The position numbers and the translations under genes were made by a program. Shown here one piece after another: positions 23,631-32,400 of a stretch of DNA of 64,000 nucleotides. Under the pieces are notes generated by a model, which was not told the origin of the DNA, made no database searches, and saw only the letters and a program-made list of their open reading frames with translations. Location of the stretch: positions 806,001 through 870,000 of the forward strand of contig NZ_AP023396.1 of the NCBI RefSeq assembly GCF_014466955.1, in the 5' to 3' direction. Origin of the DNA: Nocardia wallacei. Lineage in GTDB: Bacteria > Actinomycetota > Actinomycetes > Mycobacteriales > Mycobacteriaceae. Position 1 is the first letter of the stretch. Every line of letters starts with the position of its first letter.

Positions 23631-24721
23631 CCGCTACCGCTGAACACCCGGCGGTGGTGGGGAAGCTGTCGACGCTGGACCGGTTCCTGCCGGTGTGGAT
23701 CGGTGCCGCGATGGCCGCTGGGCTGCTGCTCGGGCGGCTGGTTCCCGGTCTCGGCGATGGGTTGAGCGCGGTCGAGGTGGATGGGATTTCGCTGCCGATC
23801 GCGGTTGGGCTGCTGGTGATGATGTATCCGGTGCTGGCGAAGGTGCGCTACGACCGCCTCGACACCGTGACCGGCGACCGCGGCCTGCTCCTCGGGTCGC
23901 TGGTCTTGAACTGGGTGATCGGCCCGGCGTTGATGTTCGCCCTGGCCTGGTTGCTGCTGCCGGACCTGCCCGAGTACCGCACCGGTCTGATCATCGTCGG
24001 TCTCGCGAGATGTATTGCGATGGTGATCATCTGGAATGATCTGGCGTGCGGTGATCGTGAGGCCGCGGCGGTGCTGGTGGCGTTGAACTCGGTGTTCCAG
24101 GTGGTCATGTTCGCGGTGCTGGGCTGGTTCTACTTGTCGGTGCTGCCGGGCTGGCTCGGGTTGGAGCAGACCTCGATCGATGCCTCGCCGTGGCAGATCG
24201 CGAAATCGGTGCTGATCTTCCTCGGCATTCCACTGCTCGCCGGGTATCTCACCCGCCGCCTGGGCGAGCGCGTGAAGGGCCGCGCCTGGTACGAGTCCAC
24301 GCTGCTGCCCAGGCTGGGGCCGTGGGCGTTGTACGGGTTGCTGTTCACGGTCGTGATCCTGTTCGCGTTGCAGGGTAAGCAGATCACCTCGCATCCGGTC
24401 GATGTGGTGCGGATCGCGGTCCCGTTGCTGGTGTATTTCGCGGTGATGTGGGGCGGCGGCTACCTGCTCGGCGCGGTGCTGCGGCTGGGGTATGCGCGGA
24501 CGACGACGATGGCGTTCACCGCGGCGGGCAACAACTTCGAACTCGCGATCGCGGTGGCGATCGCCACCTACGGCGCCGCGTCCGGCCAGGCCCTCGCTGG
24601 CGTGGTGGGCCCGTTGATCGAGGTCCCGGTCCTGGTCGGCCTCGTCTACGTCTCCCTCGCGTTACGGAAACGCTTCTCTGCCACCTCGTCCGCTGTCGAA
24701 CCGTCCGGAGCCTCGTCATGA
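23627..24721 (+). CDS. acr3: ACR3-type arsenite efflux permease
   Basis: A GTG overlapping the arsR stop starts a 364-residue protein with about ten membrane helices. ACR3 hallmarks are present: LARCIAMVIIWNDLACGD with the conserved helix-4 Cys, NSVFQVVMFAVLGWFYL, and the later TAAGNNFELAIAVAIATYG with the conserved Glu. ACR3 exports As(OH)3 by proton antiport. The long frame upstream of the GTG belongs to arsR in another register. Its end overlaps an 18-codon frame at 24718. Confidence 0.92.
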   Translation: MTATAEHPAVVGKLSTLDRFLPVWIGAAMAAGLLLGRLVPGLGDGLSAVEVDGISLPIAVGLLVMMYPVLAKVRYDRLDTVTGDRGLLLGSLVLNWVIGPALMFALAWLLLPDLPEYRTGLIIVGLARCIAMVIIWNDLACGDREAAAVLVALNSVFQVVMFAVLGWFYLSVLPGWLGLEQTSIDASPWQIAKSVLIFLGIPLLAGYLTRRLGERVKGRAWYESTLLPRLGPWALYGLLFTVVILFALQGKQITSHPVDVVRIAVPLLVYFAVMWGGGYLLGAVLRLGYARTTTMAFTAAGNNFELAIAVAIATYGAASGQALAGVVGPLIEVPVLVGLVYVSLALRKRFSATSSAVEPSGASS

Positions 24722-24774
24722 CCGACAGTCGTCTCGCACGCGCCGATCAGGTGCGCGACACCGTGCTCGTCTAA
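24718..24774 (+). pseudogene. 18-codon frame after acr3, probable gene relic
   Basis: ATG overlapping the acr3 stop (ATGA) opens MTDSRLARADQVRDTVLV and then TAA. Coupling is perfect but the product is only 18 residues. It could be the start of a truncated gene lost between acr3 and arsC. AAGGGG shortly downstream, at 24779, then serves arsC. Confidence 0.3.
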
Positions 24775-24794
24775 CCGGAAGGGGCTGGCGCGCA

Positions 24795-25223
24795 ATGATT
24801 TCCGCATCAGTTGGGTCGGGGAAGCCGAGTGTGTTGTTCGTGTGCGTGCACAACGCGGGCCGGTCGCAGATGGCGCAGGGATTCCTCACCCGTCTGGCCG
24901 GGGATCGGATCGAGGTCCGTTCGGCGGGCTCGGCGCCGGCGGAGTCGATCAATCCGGCCGCGGTCGAGGCCATGCGCGAGGTCGGTATCGACATCACCGC
25001 CCAGTCTCCGAAGGTCCTCACAGCAGGCGCGGTGCAGGCGTCGGATGTGGTGATCACCATGGGGTGCGGTGACGCCTGTCCGTACTTCCCGGGAGTGGAT
25101 TACCGCGATTGGGCCCTTGACGACCCCGCCGGTCTCGGGGTGGCGGCGGTGCGGCCGATCCGCGACCAGATCCGCAAGCTCGTCGAAGAGCTGGTCGCCG
25201 ACCTGCTCCCCGACGACACCTGA
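24795..25223 (+). CDS. arsC: arsenate reductase, low-molecular-weight phosphatase fold
   Basis: The 142-residue protein has the LMW-phosphatase P-loop VCVHNAGRSQMAQGF (Cys17-x5-Arg) at its amino end. The acid loop follows (WALDDPAGLG), and MGCGDACPYFPG supplies further cysteines. In actinobacterial enzymes of this class, resolution uses intramolecular cysteines with thioredoxin, or mycothiol with mycoredoxin; the extra Cys pair favours the former but does not prove it. It converts arsenate to arsenite for ACR3 export. Third functional gene of the ars operon. Confidence 0.9.
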   Translation: MISASVGSGKPSVLFVCVHNAGRSQMAQGFLTRLAGDRIEVRSAGSAPAESINPAAVEAMREVGIDITAQSPKVLTAGAVQASDVVITMGCGDACPYFPGVDYRDWALDDPAGLGVAAVRPIRDQIRKLVEELVADLLPDDT

Positions 25224-25494
25224 CACCGGCCGAGCACGCCGTGGCTGCCCACTCGGCTTCCTGTGCGGCCGGTGGCGAGGTCTCGTCGACCGCTGCTCAT
25301 CTCGGTCTTGCGGGCCGACCATGACATCCAGTGCGATGCACGAAGGGGTCCGACCGCGTCTGCGACGCCGTCGCCTTGTTGTCGGCCGCCGGGGCGCGGC
25401 CGAGTCCGTCCGGCACCGCGGTGCTGTCCTGCCGGATGATGGGTTGGCCTTGCTCGTCGGCACGGTCCAGTAGGCGGTGGTCGATACTGGGTGT

Positions 25495-26172
25495 GTGACG
25501 AGCGCAGACGTGCAGGAGCCCGGGGAGCACGAGCTGGGTGAGGTGCAGCGGAGGCATTGGCAGGCCACCTACGAGGCGAACCCGGAAATGTACGGGCAGG
25601 CACCGTCACAGCCCGCGATGCAGGCAGCCGAGGCGTTCGCGGCTGCGCAGGCGCACCGGGTCCTCGAACTGGGCGCCGGGCACGGCCGCGACGCCCTGTA
25701 TCTGGCCCGAGCCGGATTCGCCGTGCACGCAACGGATTTCAGCGAGACGGGGCTGGAGCAGCTGCGCGCTCGCGCCGAGGCCGAGGATCTTACCGAGGTC
25801 ACCACGGCGATGGTCGATGTCCGTAAGGCGTTGCCGCTGCCGGATGAGTCGGTGGACGCGGTGTATGCCCACATGCTGCTGTGTATGGCGTTGTCGACCA
25901 CGGAGATCCGCGCTCTGGTCGCGGAGGTCCGGCGGGTGCTGCGGCCCGGCGGGGCACTGTTCTACACCGTCCGTCATACCGGTGACGCGCACTACGGTGC
26001 CGGGGTCGACCACGGTGACGACATCTACGAGCACGGCGGGTTCGCGGTGCACTTCTTCTCCCGACAGCTGGTCGACGACCTCGCCGCCGACTGGAAACTC
26101 CAGCAGGTCAATGAGTTCGAGGAAGGCGCGCTGCCGCGACGGCTGTGGAGCGTCGTGCAGACCCGGCCCTGA
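25495..26172 (+). CDS. class I SAM-dependent methyltransferase
   Basis: GTG at 25495 gives 225 residues. The SAM-binding motif VLELGAGHGRDALYLARAGFAVHATDFSE is clear, followed by DVRKALPLPDESVDAVYAHMLL and RVLRPGGALFYTVRH. The set of cysteines that ArsM arsenite methyltransferases use is absent, so the substrate is not evidently arsenic; TehB-like or small-molecule methylation is equally possible. About 270 bases of unassigned sequence separate it from arsC. It reads in the same direction and is followed closely by a second methyltransferase. Confidence 0.8.
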   Translation: MTSADVQEPGEHELGEVQRRHWQATYEANPEMYGQAPSQPAMQAAEAFAAAQAHRVLELGAGHGRDALYLARAGFAVHATDFSETGLEQLRARAEAEDLTEVTTAMVDVRKALPLPDESVDAVYAHMLLCMALSTTEIRALVAEVRRVLRPGGALFYTVRHTGDAHYGAGVDHGDDIYEHGGFAVHFFSRQLVDDLAADWKLQQVNEFEEGALPRRLWSVVQTRP

Positions 26173-26222
26173 TCGCGCCGATCGCCGCACCGGTCTCGAC
26201 CGGGCGCGGTAGCGTGGCGGCC

Positions 26223-26810
26223 ATGACCGCGGTGGTGCGCATGCTCTACACCCTCGCCTACCGGCTCAAGATCACGCCGTGGGACACCGGGCGGCCGCCG
26301 CGGGAACTGGTGGACCTGGTCGAAGGCCCATCCGCGCTCACGGCGGGGCGGGCGTTGGATATCGGGTGCGGCACCGGCACCAACGTCGTCTACCTCGCTC
26401 GTCACGGCTGGGATACCACCGGCCTCGATCTCGTCGGCCCCGCCGTCGCCGCCGCGCGCCGCAAGGCGGAAGCCGCCGATGTCGACGCGGTCCTGGTCGA
26501 GGCCGACGTCACCCGGCTATCCGATCTCGATCTCGGTGACCGGTTCCAGCTGATCCTCGATCTGGGCTGCTACCACAGCCTGTTCCCGGCCAGTCTGCGC
26601 GAGGACTACGCCCGCGCGGTCACCGCGGTCGCCGCGCCGGGGGCGACGTTGCTGCTCTACGGGTTCCTGCCCGGCCGCAAACCCGCGCACACCGTGACCG
26701 GTGACGAACTGCGGCACCGGTTTCCCGGCTGGCAGCTCGTCGGCGAGGACGCCGGCACCAACTGGCTGCCGACCACCGCCTTCCGCCTGCGCCGAAACCT
26801 CAGCGACTGA
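26223..26810 (+). CDS. class I SAM-dependent methyltransferase
   Basis: From the ATG at 26223 the protein has 195 residues: LDIGCGTGTNVVYLARHGWDTTGLDLVG is motif I and the acidic loop, and FQLILDLGCYHSLFP and GATLLLYGFLPGRKP follow. It lacks an arsenite-binding Cys set. Relatives are common next to metal-resistance genes but their substrates are unproven. It is unlikely to be a simple duplicate of the preceding methyltransferase, as the two differ outside the SAM motifs. Confidence 0.8.
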   Translation: MTAVVRMLYTLAYRLKITPWDTGRPPRELVDLVEGPSALTAGRALDIGCGTGTNVVYLARHGWDTTGLDLVGPAVAAARRKAEAADVDAVLVEADVTRLSDLDLGDRFQLILDLGCYHSLFPASLREDYARAVTAVAAPGATLLLYGFLPGRKPAHTVTGDELRHRFPGWQLVGEDAGTNWLPTTAFRLRRNLSD

Positions 26811-26881
26811 GAAATAGCACCGACCCGGGTGCCGTTGCGCGGCGGTCCGGTTCGCGCCCGCGCGTTCGACCGGCCGGATCG

Positions 26882-27232
26882 CTAGGCGACGCGGGCCCGC
26901 AGGAGTGCTTGCAGGTCGGCGGGCAGCGGCATCGGCTGGCGCAGGCCGACGGTGGCGCGGCCGGTGTTGCCGTCGGGGTAGCGGCCCGACAGCGATCCCG
27001 GTGCGGCCACGACGATCCGGAGGATCTGGCCGAGCGCTTCGCGGCGGTCGCGCTGGCGGACCGCGAGAGTGAGCATGGCGACGTGGTTGCGGGTGTGCGG
27101 CCAGAGATCGGGCTGAGACAGAATGTGCGCGCGCTCGAGATGCACCCACCGGTGGTCCGGGACGGGAGCGTGCTTCGCCGCTCGCAACTCGTCGTGGCAG
27201 GCCCCTCTCGCCGCTTCCGGAATCCGGGACAT
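26882..27232 (-). CDS. DUF3703 family protein
   Basis: ATG at 27232 gives 116 residues. WVHLERAHILSQPDLWPHTRNHVAMLTLAVRQRDRREALGQILRIVVAAPGS and YPDGNTGRATVG are the DUF3703 signature. The family occurs beside cation efflux genes and ArsR-type regulators; its biochemical role is unknown. Here it is the third gene of a leftward CmtR-CDF-DUF3703 operon, 40 bases after the pump gene. The frame continues upstream to 27316 without a better start. Confidence 0.8.
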   Translation of the reverse strand: MSRIPEAARGACHDELRAAKHAPVPDHRWVHLERAHILSQPDLWPHTRNHVAMLTLAVRQRDRREALGQILRIVVAAPGSLSGRYPDGNTGRATVGLRQPMPLPADLQALLRARVA

Positions 27233-27272
27233 CACAACACCTTTCAGGAACGAAGGGGGTGAAAGGGGGTGG

Positions 27273-27998
27273 TCAGTCGCAGCAGTCGCAGTCGTGCCCG
27301 GCCCGCTGTTGCCCACCGGCCGTGCCGAGAGCGGTGGTGGGTGCGGGGCAGCAGGCGTCGCCGCGCCAGGCGCTGATGCCTTCCCGCACCGCGATCGCCG
27401 CGATCACGAGCGCGGCGATCGGATCCGCCCACGACCACCCGAACAGGCTGTTGACCAGCAACCCGGCCAGCAGCACCGCCGACAGATACGTGCACAGCAG
27501 GGTCTGCTTCGAATCGGCGACCGCCGACACCGAGCCGAGTTCGCGCCCGGCGCGGCGTTGCGCGGCCGACAGCACCGGCATGATCACCAGACTCGCTGCG
27601 GCCAAACCGATCCCGACCGCCGAATGCCGGGCCTCGCCAGCACCGAGCAACCCGCGCAGCGAGTCCACGGTCACATACGCCGCGAGGGCGAAGAACGAGA
27701 ACGCGATGATCCGCAGCGCCACCTTCTCCCGCGCCTGCGGATCGCGGCCGGAGAACTGCCACGCCACCGCCGCCGCGGAAGACACCTCGATCACCGAGTC
27801 CAGACCGAACCCGATCAACGCGGTCGACGACACCCGTGCACCCTCGGTGAGCGCGACCACGGCCTCGACGACGTTGTAGGTGATGGTCGCGGCCACGAAC
27901 CAGCGAATCCGCCGCCCCAGCACCACCTTCCGCGACGCCGACGGCCCGGGGACCTGGACGGCCGAGGGCAGCGACGGCATCCCCAGCGGCACCGACAT
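27273..27998 (-). CDS. cation diffusion facilitator-type metal efflux protein
   Basis: ATG at 27998 shares one base with the regulator's stop (TGATG). The 241-residue protein has about six helices. RIRWFVAATITYNVVEAVVALTEG starts the first and FGLDSVIEVSSAAAVAW gives the CDF metal-site helix (the family HxxxD/DxxxD element). SKQTLLCTYLSAVLL with SWADPIAALVIAAIAVREG is the second site. The tail ends HDCDCCD, a likely soft-metal ligand cluster. It should export a divalent or soft metal by proton antiport. Pairing with a CmtR-like sensor suggests Cd(II) or Pb(II). Confidence 0.85.
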   Translation of the reverse strand: MSVPLGMPSLPSAVQVPGPSASRKVVLGRRIRWFVAATITYNVVEAVVALTEGARVSSTALIGFGLDSVIEVSSAAAVAWQFSGRDPQAREKVALRIIAFSFFALAAYVTVDSLRGLLGAGEARHSAVGIGLAAASLVIMPVLSAAQRRAGRELGSVSAVADSKQTLLCTYLSAVLLAGLLVNSLFGWSWADPIAALVIAAIAVREGISAWRGDACCPAPTTALGTAGGQQRAGHDCDCCD

Positions 27999-28327
27999 CA
28001 GCAGCACCCGTCCGTGTCCGAGGCCGGGCAACACGCCGGATCGACCGCCAGCACCAGCTCAAGCAGATCACCCAGCGCAGTCGCGATGCGCTGATCGGCC
28101 AGCTCGTAGCGGCTCCGCCGCCCCTCCGGAGCCGCGACGACCAGACCGCAACCACGAAGACACGCAAGATGATTCGACAGAATCTGCCGCGACACCCCGA
28201 TCCGCTCGGCCAGCTCCGACGGATACGCCGGACCAACACGCAAGCTCAACAGGATCTGAGTGCGAGTCGCGTCCGACAACGCGTGCCCGAACCGGGTCAG
28301 CGCGTCACGCTGCACTACGGCTTCCAC
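27998..28327 (-). CDS. CmtR-like ArsR-family Cd/Pb-sensing repressor
   Basis: The 109-residue winged-helix protein reads ALSDATRTQILLSLRVGPAYPSELAERIGVSRQILSNHLACLRGCGLVVAAPEGRRSRYEL. CLRGCGLVVA aligns with the two recognition-helix cysteines of mycobacterial CmtR. A carboxyl-terminal Cys cluster (DPACCPASDTDGCC) can supply the third ligand. CmtR represses its operon and is released by Cd(II) or Pb(II). An AATACA-N8-TGTATT repeat lies just before its start. Confidence 0.85.
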   Translation of the reverse strand: MEAVVQRDALTRFGHALSDATRTQILLSLRVGPAYPSELAERIGVSRQILSNHLACLRGCGLVVAAPEGRRSRYELADQRIATALGDLLELVLAVDPACCPASDTDGCC

Positions 28328-28336
28328 TCATCCGAT

Positions 28337-28356
28337 AATACAGTTTCCCGTGTATT
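28337..28356. promoter_or_regulatory. candidate operator of the CmtR-like repressor
   Basis: AATACA-GTTTCCCG-TGTATT, a perfect 6-bp-arm dyad, begins ten bases upstream of the regulator's ATG (read on the reverse strand). It lies in an AT-rich promoter patch. Binding is inferred from position. Confidence 0.55.
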
Positions 28357-28753
28357 CATCAATGTCTGAACCGTTTGAGTGTTCCGCCCTGCGCGGACGC
28401 TATCCGGTCTCTCGTCGCGGAACTCGAGGGCGGGCAAGGATCCCGATCCCGTCGGTGTCAGATTCGCGCGGCCACCGCCAATGCCAGGTTCGCACGCCTA
28501 CCGGCCTGGAGATCCGAACTCGCGCTGTTGCCGAAATGAATATCGCGCAGCCGTGAGCGGTCTAGGTTGTGCTGCGTCGCAATTCGCGCGTAGTCGAGCG
28601 TCTGCCTTCCGTTCAACCCATCTACCAGCTGTGTTAGCTGTCAGCAACCCCGGATGATTCGAACCTGCGACACGTGAGCTGGGGTTTCTTGTCCACAGGA
28701 ATTCCTTTACCGCGCAAGTACTTGTTTGACCTGCGCGAATACTTGTCCCTCCG
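28357..28753. other. intergenic stretch with a tRNA T-arm fragment
   Basis: No gene is supported. At 28656-28673 the 18-mer GATTCGAACCTGCGACAC is identical to the T-arm/variable-loop part of the tRNA-Arg at 44501 and of the 37139 repeat. Neighbouring bases (CCCCGG just before) are also tRNA-like, but no complete tRNA can be folded. It is probably the scar of an integration at a tRNA gene. Confidence 0.45.
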
Positions 28754-29115
28754 GTGCCCCCGGCGGGGCTCTATAAGGATGGGACCGGTGGCGACCAGCG
28801 GTTTCGCTGGGGGACGTTGACGATCGAAGCGGGTTTCGGCTATTCGCCGCGGGATTGACCATGTTCGTCGGTTGGTAAGCCGGTCGGTTTTAGTGGGTCG
28901 TGCTACGGGTCGGTCGGTGGTGCGTCGTCGGTGGTGGGGGCTTGTTGGCGTGCCTGCCATTGCGCGATCTCGAGGAAGACGCTGGCTTGTTGGCGGGCCA
29001 GGCGTTCGCCTTCCTCGCCGTCGACGACGCGGATCTGGAAGCTGGCGGTCGGTTCGGGGCGCTGCGCGTTCGTGGGATTGGCTTGGTTGTGTCGTGGTTT
29101 GGTCGGCTCGGTCAT
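28754..29115. repeat. right copy of the direct repeat bracketing the metal-resistance island
   Basis: It matches 21541-21855 in the same orientation. It contains a 34-codon plus-strand frame (28754-28858: VPPAGLYKDGTGGDQRFRWG, then TLTIEAGFGYSPRD) and the convergent small gene 28903-29115. In this copy the micro-ORF has only a GTG start, as a TGA lies just upstream. Confidence 0.7.
28903..29115 (-). CDS. small protein paralogous to 21649-21846
   Basis: The ATG at 29115 gives 70 residues: a polar start, then RPEPTASFQIRVVDGEEGER, LARQQASVFLEIAQWQARQQ, and an Asp/Pro-rich end. Compared with the other copy it carries three extra residues inside DGE-EGE-R, so the pair has diverged as real coding sequence. 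Function unknown. The frame continues upstream to 29565 without similarity and is not used. Confidence 0.6.
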   Translation of the reverse strand: MTEPTKPRHNQANPTNAQRPEPTASFQIRVVDGEEGERLARQQASVFLEIAQWQARQQAPTTDDAPPTDP

Positions 29116-29495
29116 AGCTTCAGTGTGCCGAGGGAGAAGCGGCTGCGGGAATAGTTGGCGAGTAGTTTGCGGACCAGCAGGGCGTGGTCCGACCGTCCGC
29201 GCCAGCATGCCGCTGCGCTCGATCACCAAATGCGTGTCAGTGACAATGACCGCCGCCCCGGACCCTCTGGCAATGAGACAAGCCACCCTCCCTGAACTCA
29301 TTGAGTGGGGCAGTATCCGAGCCGTGCGACACGGAGACCGCCGCGGCCACCCTGCAACGTGCTTCAGCCGCGCGAGCACCAGCCGACAGGGTTCGGGCGA
29401 GGTTACGGACCGCCTGGTGAAGCTGGGCCTCCACCGATGGTATCGGCGCGGGAAAGGTTGTCCTGGCGAATGATTGGGGCTGACAGCTGAATGCC
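29116..29495. other. intergenic region before the Avs-like gene
   Basis: These 380 bases show no supported gene. Several frames are open but carry no motif or ribosome-binding site. The promoter of the Avs-like gene must lie here. The sequence marks the change from the repeat-bracketed metal island to the defence/recombinase region. Confidence 0.35.
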
Positions 29496-32400
29496 ATGAG
29501 CAACTGTCATGATGGGGAGATCGAGAAATCCGAACAGTCGAGCAGCGCGGCAACTGCCACGCCACAGCATCTGGCGCGGCCCCGAATGGCCGGCGCCAGT
29601 GGTGGTGTCGCGGACAAGCTAGGCAATAAATACGAGTTGGCCTGGGCCATCCGTCACGCTCTGTTCTGTATTCAGGACGAGCGCCGCAGTCTCACGCTCG
29701 AAGAGATCGACCCTGAGCTGGCTGACGGCTCGGAGTTCACCTACGTCAACGAGCACGGCGACATCGCGGTGACCCAGGTGAAGCGCCAGAACAACATCAC
29801 CGATCACTGGACGATCGCAGCCCTCAGAGGTCGTGGAGTCTTGGCGGCCGCTGCTCGTCACGTTGCCGCTGGGCGTGAGTTCCACTTCAGTTCGATGACT
29901 CCGAGTGGGGCACTTCGGGTCATGGCTGGCTTGTCACGGCAATCGGTGGACGCACAGCAGTTCGTTGCGCATCAGCTCACGCGCGAGTTGAGACCAAGCT
30001 TCGATGAGCTGACCGCGGCGAATGTTTTCGGAAGCTCTGAGGTGGCCTGGCAGACCCTGCGCGGTATGTGGATTGAGATTGAAGTCGAAGAGCAGATGGT
30101 CATGACCAACGCCATGCTCGCCGACGTGAGCTTGGAGGGCGCGACCGGCGACCTCATGGCGGTGGCCATAGGTGCGGTGCTGCTCGACAATCTGCGCACG
30201 CGGATGACGCAACGCGAGCTGCTTGACGCTCTTGCTCGCGACGGCATCACAAGGCGCGGCCTCCGGGCCATGCGAACGTCCCATGAGCAGGTGGTGGCAG
30301 CGACCCGGAGCTGGCGCGGCACGATCGAGCGCGAACTGCTCTCGCCATCGATCGAGAGGCAAGAAGCTGTAACTCTCGTCGACCTCATGACTACGACCCG
30401 CCTTGCACTTGTTGTCGGGGTTGGCGGTGGTGGAAAGAGTACTGTGCTTTACCAGGCTGCCCGTAAGTTCGAGGCGGAGGACGCCGAGGTATTGGCGCTC
30501 CGGCTCGACCGCCGTGGCGCCTTCGGTTCGACCGTCGAACTGGGCATTCAGCTGGGCTTCTCGACCTCGCCGGTTGCGGCGTTGCGACAGGCGGCAGACG
30601 GCCGCGATGCCTTCCTGATCATCGACCAACTCGACGCCGTGTCGCTAGTGTCCGGGCGCCTCTCGGCGCGCTACGACGTCATTGCCGATCTCATTCAAGA
30701 AGCAACGGCGGTTGACGGGGTGCGCGTCATCTTGGCCTGCCGACTATTCGACGTCGAGAACGACCACCGCATCCGCAAACTCGATGCGCGGAACGATGTC
30801 AAGCGCCTGACCGTCGAGCCGCTACCTGACGAAGCAGCGGCGGGCGCTGTCACAGCTATGGGTCTCGATCCCGGCTTGCTCACTGCTACGCAACGTGCAC
30901 TCCTCCGGTCACCGCTTAACCTCGTCCTGCTGGAGACGGTCGCCGACCAGCCAGGTGCCCTGGACTTCACCTCCCGAGGATCGCTGTTCGAAGCCTTCTG
31001 GCGGCGCAAAGAACAGACCTCCGAGGAGCGACGGCCTGGAACCTTGTTCAACGACGTGCTGGCCCGGATCGCTTACACCGCGAGCGACAACCAGACGTTG
31101 TCCGTCCCCGTCGAGATCCTCGGTCCTGGCGACTTCATCAAACACGCGCGGGTCCTCGCCTCCGAACAGGTCATCGCGATCGAAGACGACAGGGTCTCCT
31201 TCTTTCACGAGACGTTCTTCGACTTCACCTTCGCCCGCCAGTGGCTGTCACGACACCAGTCGATGGTCGAATTTCTTTGCGCCCAAGAGCAAGAACTGTT
31301 CCGACGCGCGCAGGTGCGGCAGATCCTCGAGCTTCTCCGTGAGCGAGATCCCGATCGGTTCCGGACGGAGGTCGAGGCAGTCCTAAGCAGCGCAGATGTT
31401 CGCTTCCACATTAAGGAGACGGTGGTTGCCGTCTTCGCGAACGTCAGTGCTCCGACACTTGAGGATGTCGAACTTGTGCTGCGCATTGCCGACAGGGAAT
31501 CCACGCTCACGAAACGGCTTTTGTTGCAGCTCGCACGCCCTACGTGGTTCGGCCCGTTCTACGCCCAGGGTCATATCGAAAGGTGGCTCGACGGCGACGA
31601 CGCCGCACTACGCGATAGGAGCGTCAACTGGATGGGCAACGCCGGCGCCGAGCACGGCGCCGAGGTGGCTGACCTCTTGATGGCGCGGAAGCAGTCACCC
31701 GACTATGTGATGTGGCTCCGTTGGGTGACGCAGCGGGCCGACCTGCACCTGCACCGGCGGCTATTCGAGCTGTTGCTAGACGCAATCCGTGCCGGCCAGA
31801 TCGACCCAGCCGATCGCAACCACTGGCTGTCGGTACACAAGCTGGCGGAATACCAGCCACTCTGGGCAATCGAGATGCTCAAGGCCTGCTTCGTGGAGAG
31901 TCCGTCTGCTCTGGCGCTCGGTGGCGACGACAAAGTGACGCTCCTCGGCATTCATGAGTACGGCGCCACTCAGATGATCGAGGCAGCATGCAAAGCAGAA
32001 CCGCAAGCGTTCGCCGAGGCGTTCGTGCCGCACCTGCTGGCAGTCATGGAGGCTACACAATACGACCGCTTCGAGCGGGATCTTCTTCGCGACCGGCACT
32101 TCAGTCTGAGGCTTCGAACGGAGCCAAGGTACGGCGACGTCGATGACGCGTTGTACAACGGCGCGGCGGACGCGCTCGGGAAGTGTGCGCAGACGTCGCC
32201 GGAAGCCATCGAGTCGATGCTGCGGCTCCTGGCCGCTAACGAACACGACGCGGCGCAGTCGTTGTTGTATCGCGCACTGATTGCTGGGGCCGTGACCTTT
32301 GCCCCGTGGGCAGCCGAGCTGGTTCTCCAAGGCGGCAACCGCCTGAAAGCGGGCTACCTGTCCGATTCGCACTGGCTCTCGCGTGAGGTCGTTGAGGCCA

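Noticed and set aside
25224..25494. A gene between arsC and the first methyltransferase
   Set aside because: Short frames on both strands lack motifs and ribosome-binding sites; at most a worn remnant.
28656..28673. A tRNA gene at this place
   Set aside because: Only the T-arm-like piece is present; the pairing of the T-stem is broken and no D-arm, anticodon arm or acceptor partner can be drawn.
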